This document shows, in pieces, positions 63,901 to 64,000 of a DNA stretch of 64,000 nucleotides. Positions within the stretch are counted from its first letter, which is position 1, and every line of letters starts with the position of its first letter. The DNA is taken from contig JADJIB010000011.1 in the NCBI GenBank assembly GCA_016707175.1, positions 62,001 through 126,000 on the forward strand. The letters run 5' to 3'. Under the pieces are notes generated by a model. The model saw only the letters and a program-made list of their open reading frames with translations, searched no databases and was not told the origin of the DNA. The translations under genes and the position numbers were made by a program. This stretch comes from Candidatus Phosphoribacter hodrii. GTDB taxonomy: Bacteria; Actinomycetota; Actinomycetes; Actinomycetales; Dermatophilaceae.

Positions 63901-64000
63901 GCCTACCAAGGCGCCCTCTCCGGTGCCGCGGGCTGGGCCAAGGCGATGATGACCGTGACCTCACTTGGTCTGATCACTGCCGCCTCCACCCCGGTGACCC
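60853..64000 (+). CDS. giant surface protein, C-terminal part after the frameshift (partial)
   Basis: Continues the giant protein from AWYFRASASIDFFGLATLSG in the frame opened by one extra base near 60,850 (deleting one G of the CCCGGTGCC run restores the frame). About 1,050 codons are visible. It contains more beta repeats, a segment with VFGITLIGAGLSFTFGF, RTX-type nonapeptides (61579-61882, again about 62403-62530), and near the right edge (63750 on) a domain starting GRFTIGIAGVGTTVQLDFDA that resembles a repeat seen in other giant cell-surface proteins. The stop lies beyond the window. If the base is real, only a 7,936-residue protein is made and this portion is a pseudogene remnant. Confidence 0.8.
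61579..61882 (+). other. RTX-type nonapeptide block
   Basis: Six or more partial GGxGxDxux units, for example GGTGNDTIS, GGNGADFLE, GGTGNDQLS and GGDGDDFIT. These bind calcium in a beta-roll in RTX proteins. Spacing is irregular, so the block is degenerate. A second one at about 62403-62530 contains GGNGDDRLV and GGTGLDVFI. Confidence 0.8.

Overview
The window is high-GC DNA with GTG starts, leaderless-looking starts and an actinobacterial ribosomal/translation backbone (holA-rpsT, lepA, rpsO-pnp). It fits an actinomycete, most plausibly a member of the Micrococcales such as an Intrasporangiaceae relative. The placement is an inference from gene order and protein flavour, not from a marker gene. 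No rRNA, tRNA, CRISPR array, transposase or phage gene was seen.

Layout. 1-4014: end of a sugar-type ABC permease, then a BtpA/SgcQ-family protein, an FGGY sugar kinase (split by a frameshift) and an M29-type aminopeptidase, tightly packed as one catabolic operon. 4124-12681: a secreted coiled-coil protein with a lysozyme-like domain, an MFS exporter, a DinG-type helicase, a DUF2087-like protein, a GSA-type aminotransferase, holA and rpsT. 12742-23624: a segment bracketed by two almost identical 60-bp copies of one bidirectional terminator. It carries a MarR/cupin pair with a perfect operator, and a MurNAc/muropeptide salvage operon: RpiR-type regulator, dipeptide-type ABC transporter, MurQ, AnmK, GNAT, AmiE-like serine hydrolase and fused ABC ATPases. 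23717-31080: a PemK-like toxin, an NAD(P)-binding protein, lepA, a triple intergenic repeat, a tyrosine phosphatase, rpsO, pnp and a small orphan gene. 31143-37147: a lipoprotein, a heterodimeric ABC exporter with one degenerate ATP site, and an SRPBCC/TetR pair with its operator.

37128-64000 is essentially one gene. It is at least 26.9 kb (about 8,950 codons), runs off the window, and is broken only by an apparent single-base frameshift near 60,850. It encodes a Sec-exported giant surface or secreted protein. In order: an Ala/Gln-rich coil, a complete metzincin zinc site, a Thr-Asp-Pro-Gly linker, a beta-strand-rich adhesin-like stretch, a ZU5-like domain, about 31 repeats of roughly 120 residues, Ig-like domains, more beta repeats and RTX nonapeptides.

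The most unusual sequence-level signal is the octamer CGGCATAC/GTATGCCG. It occurs about 60 times, equally on both strands, in genes and in terminators, where it forms hairpin arms. This distribution resembles a DNA uptake sequence, but the function is unknown. The two frameshifts (about 2,120 and 60,850) could be real or consensus errors.
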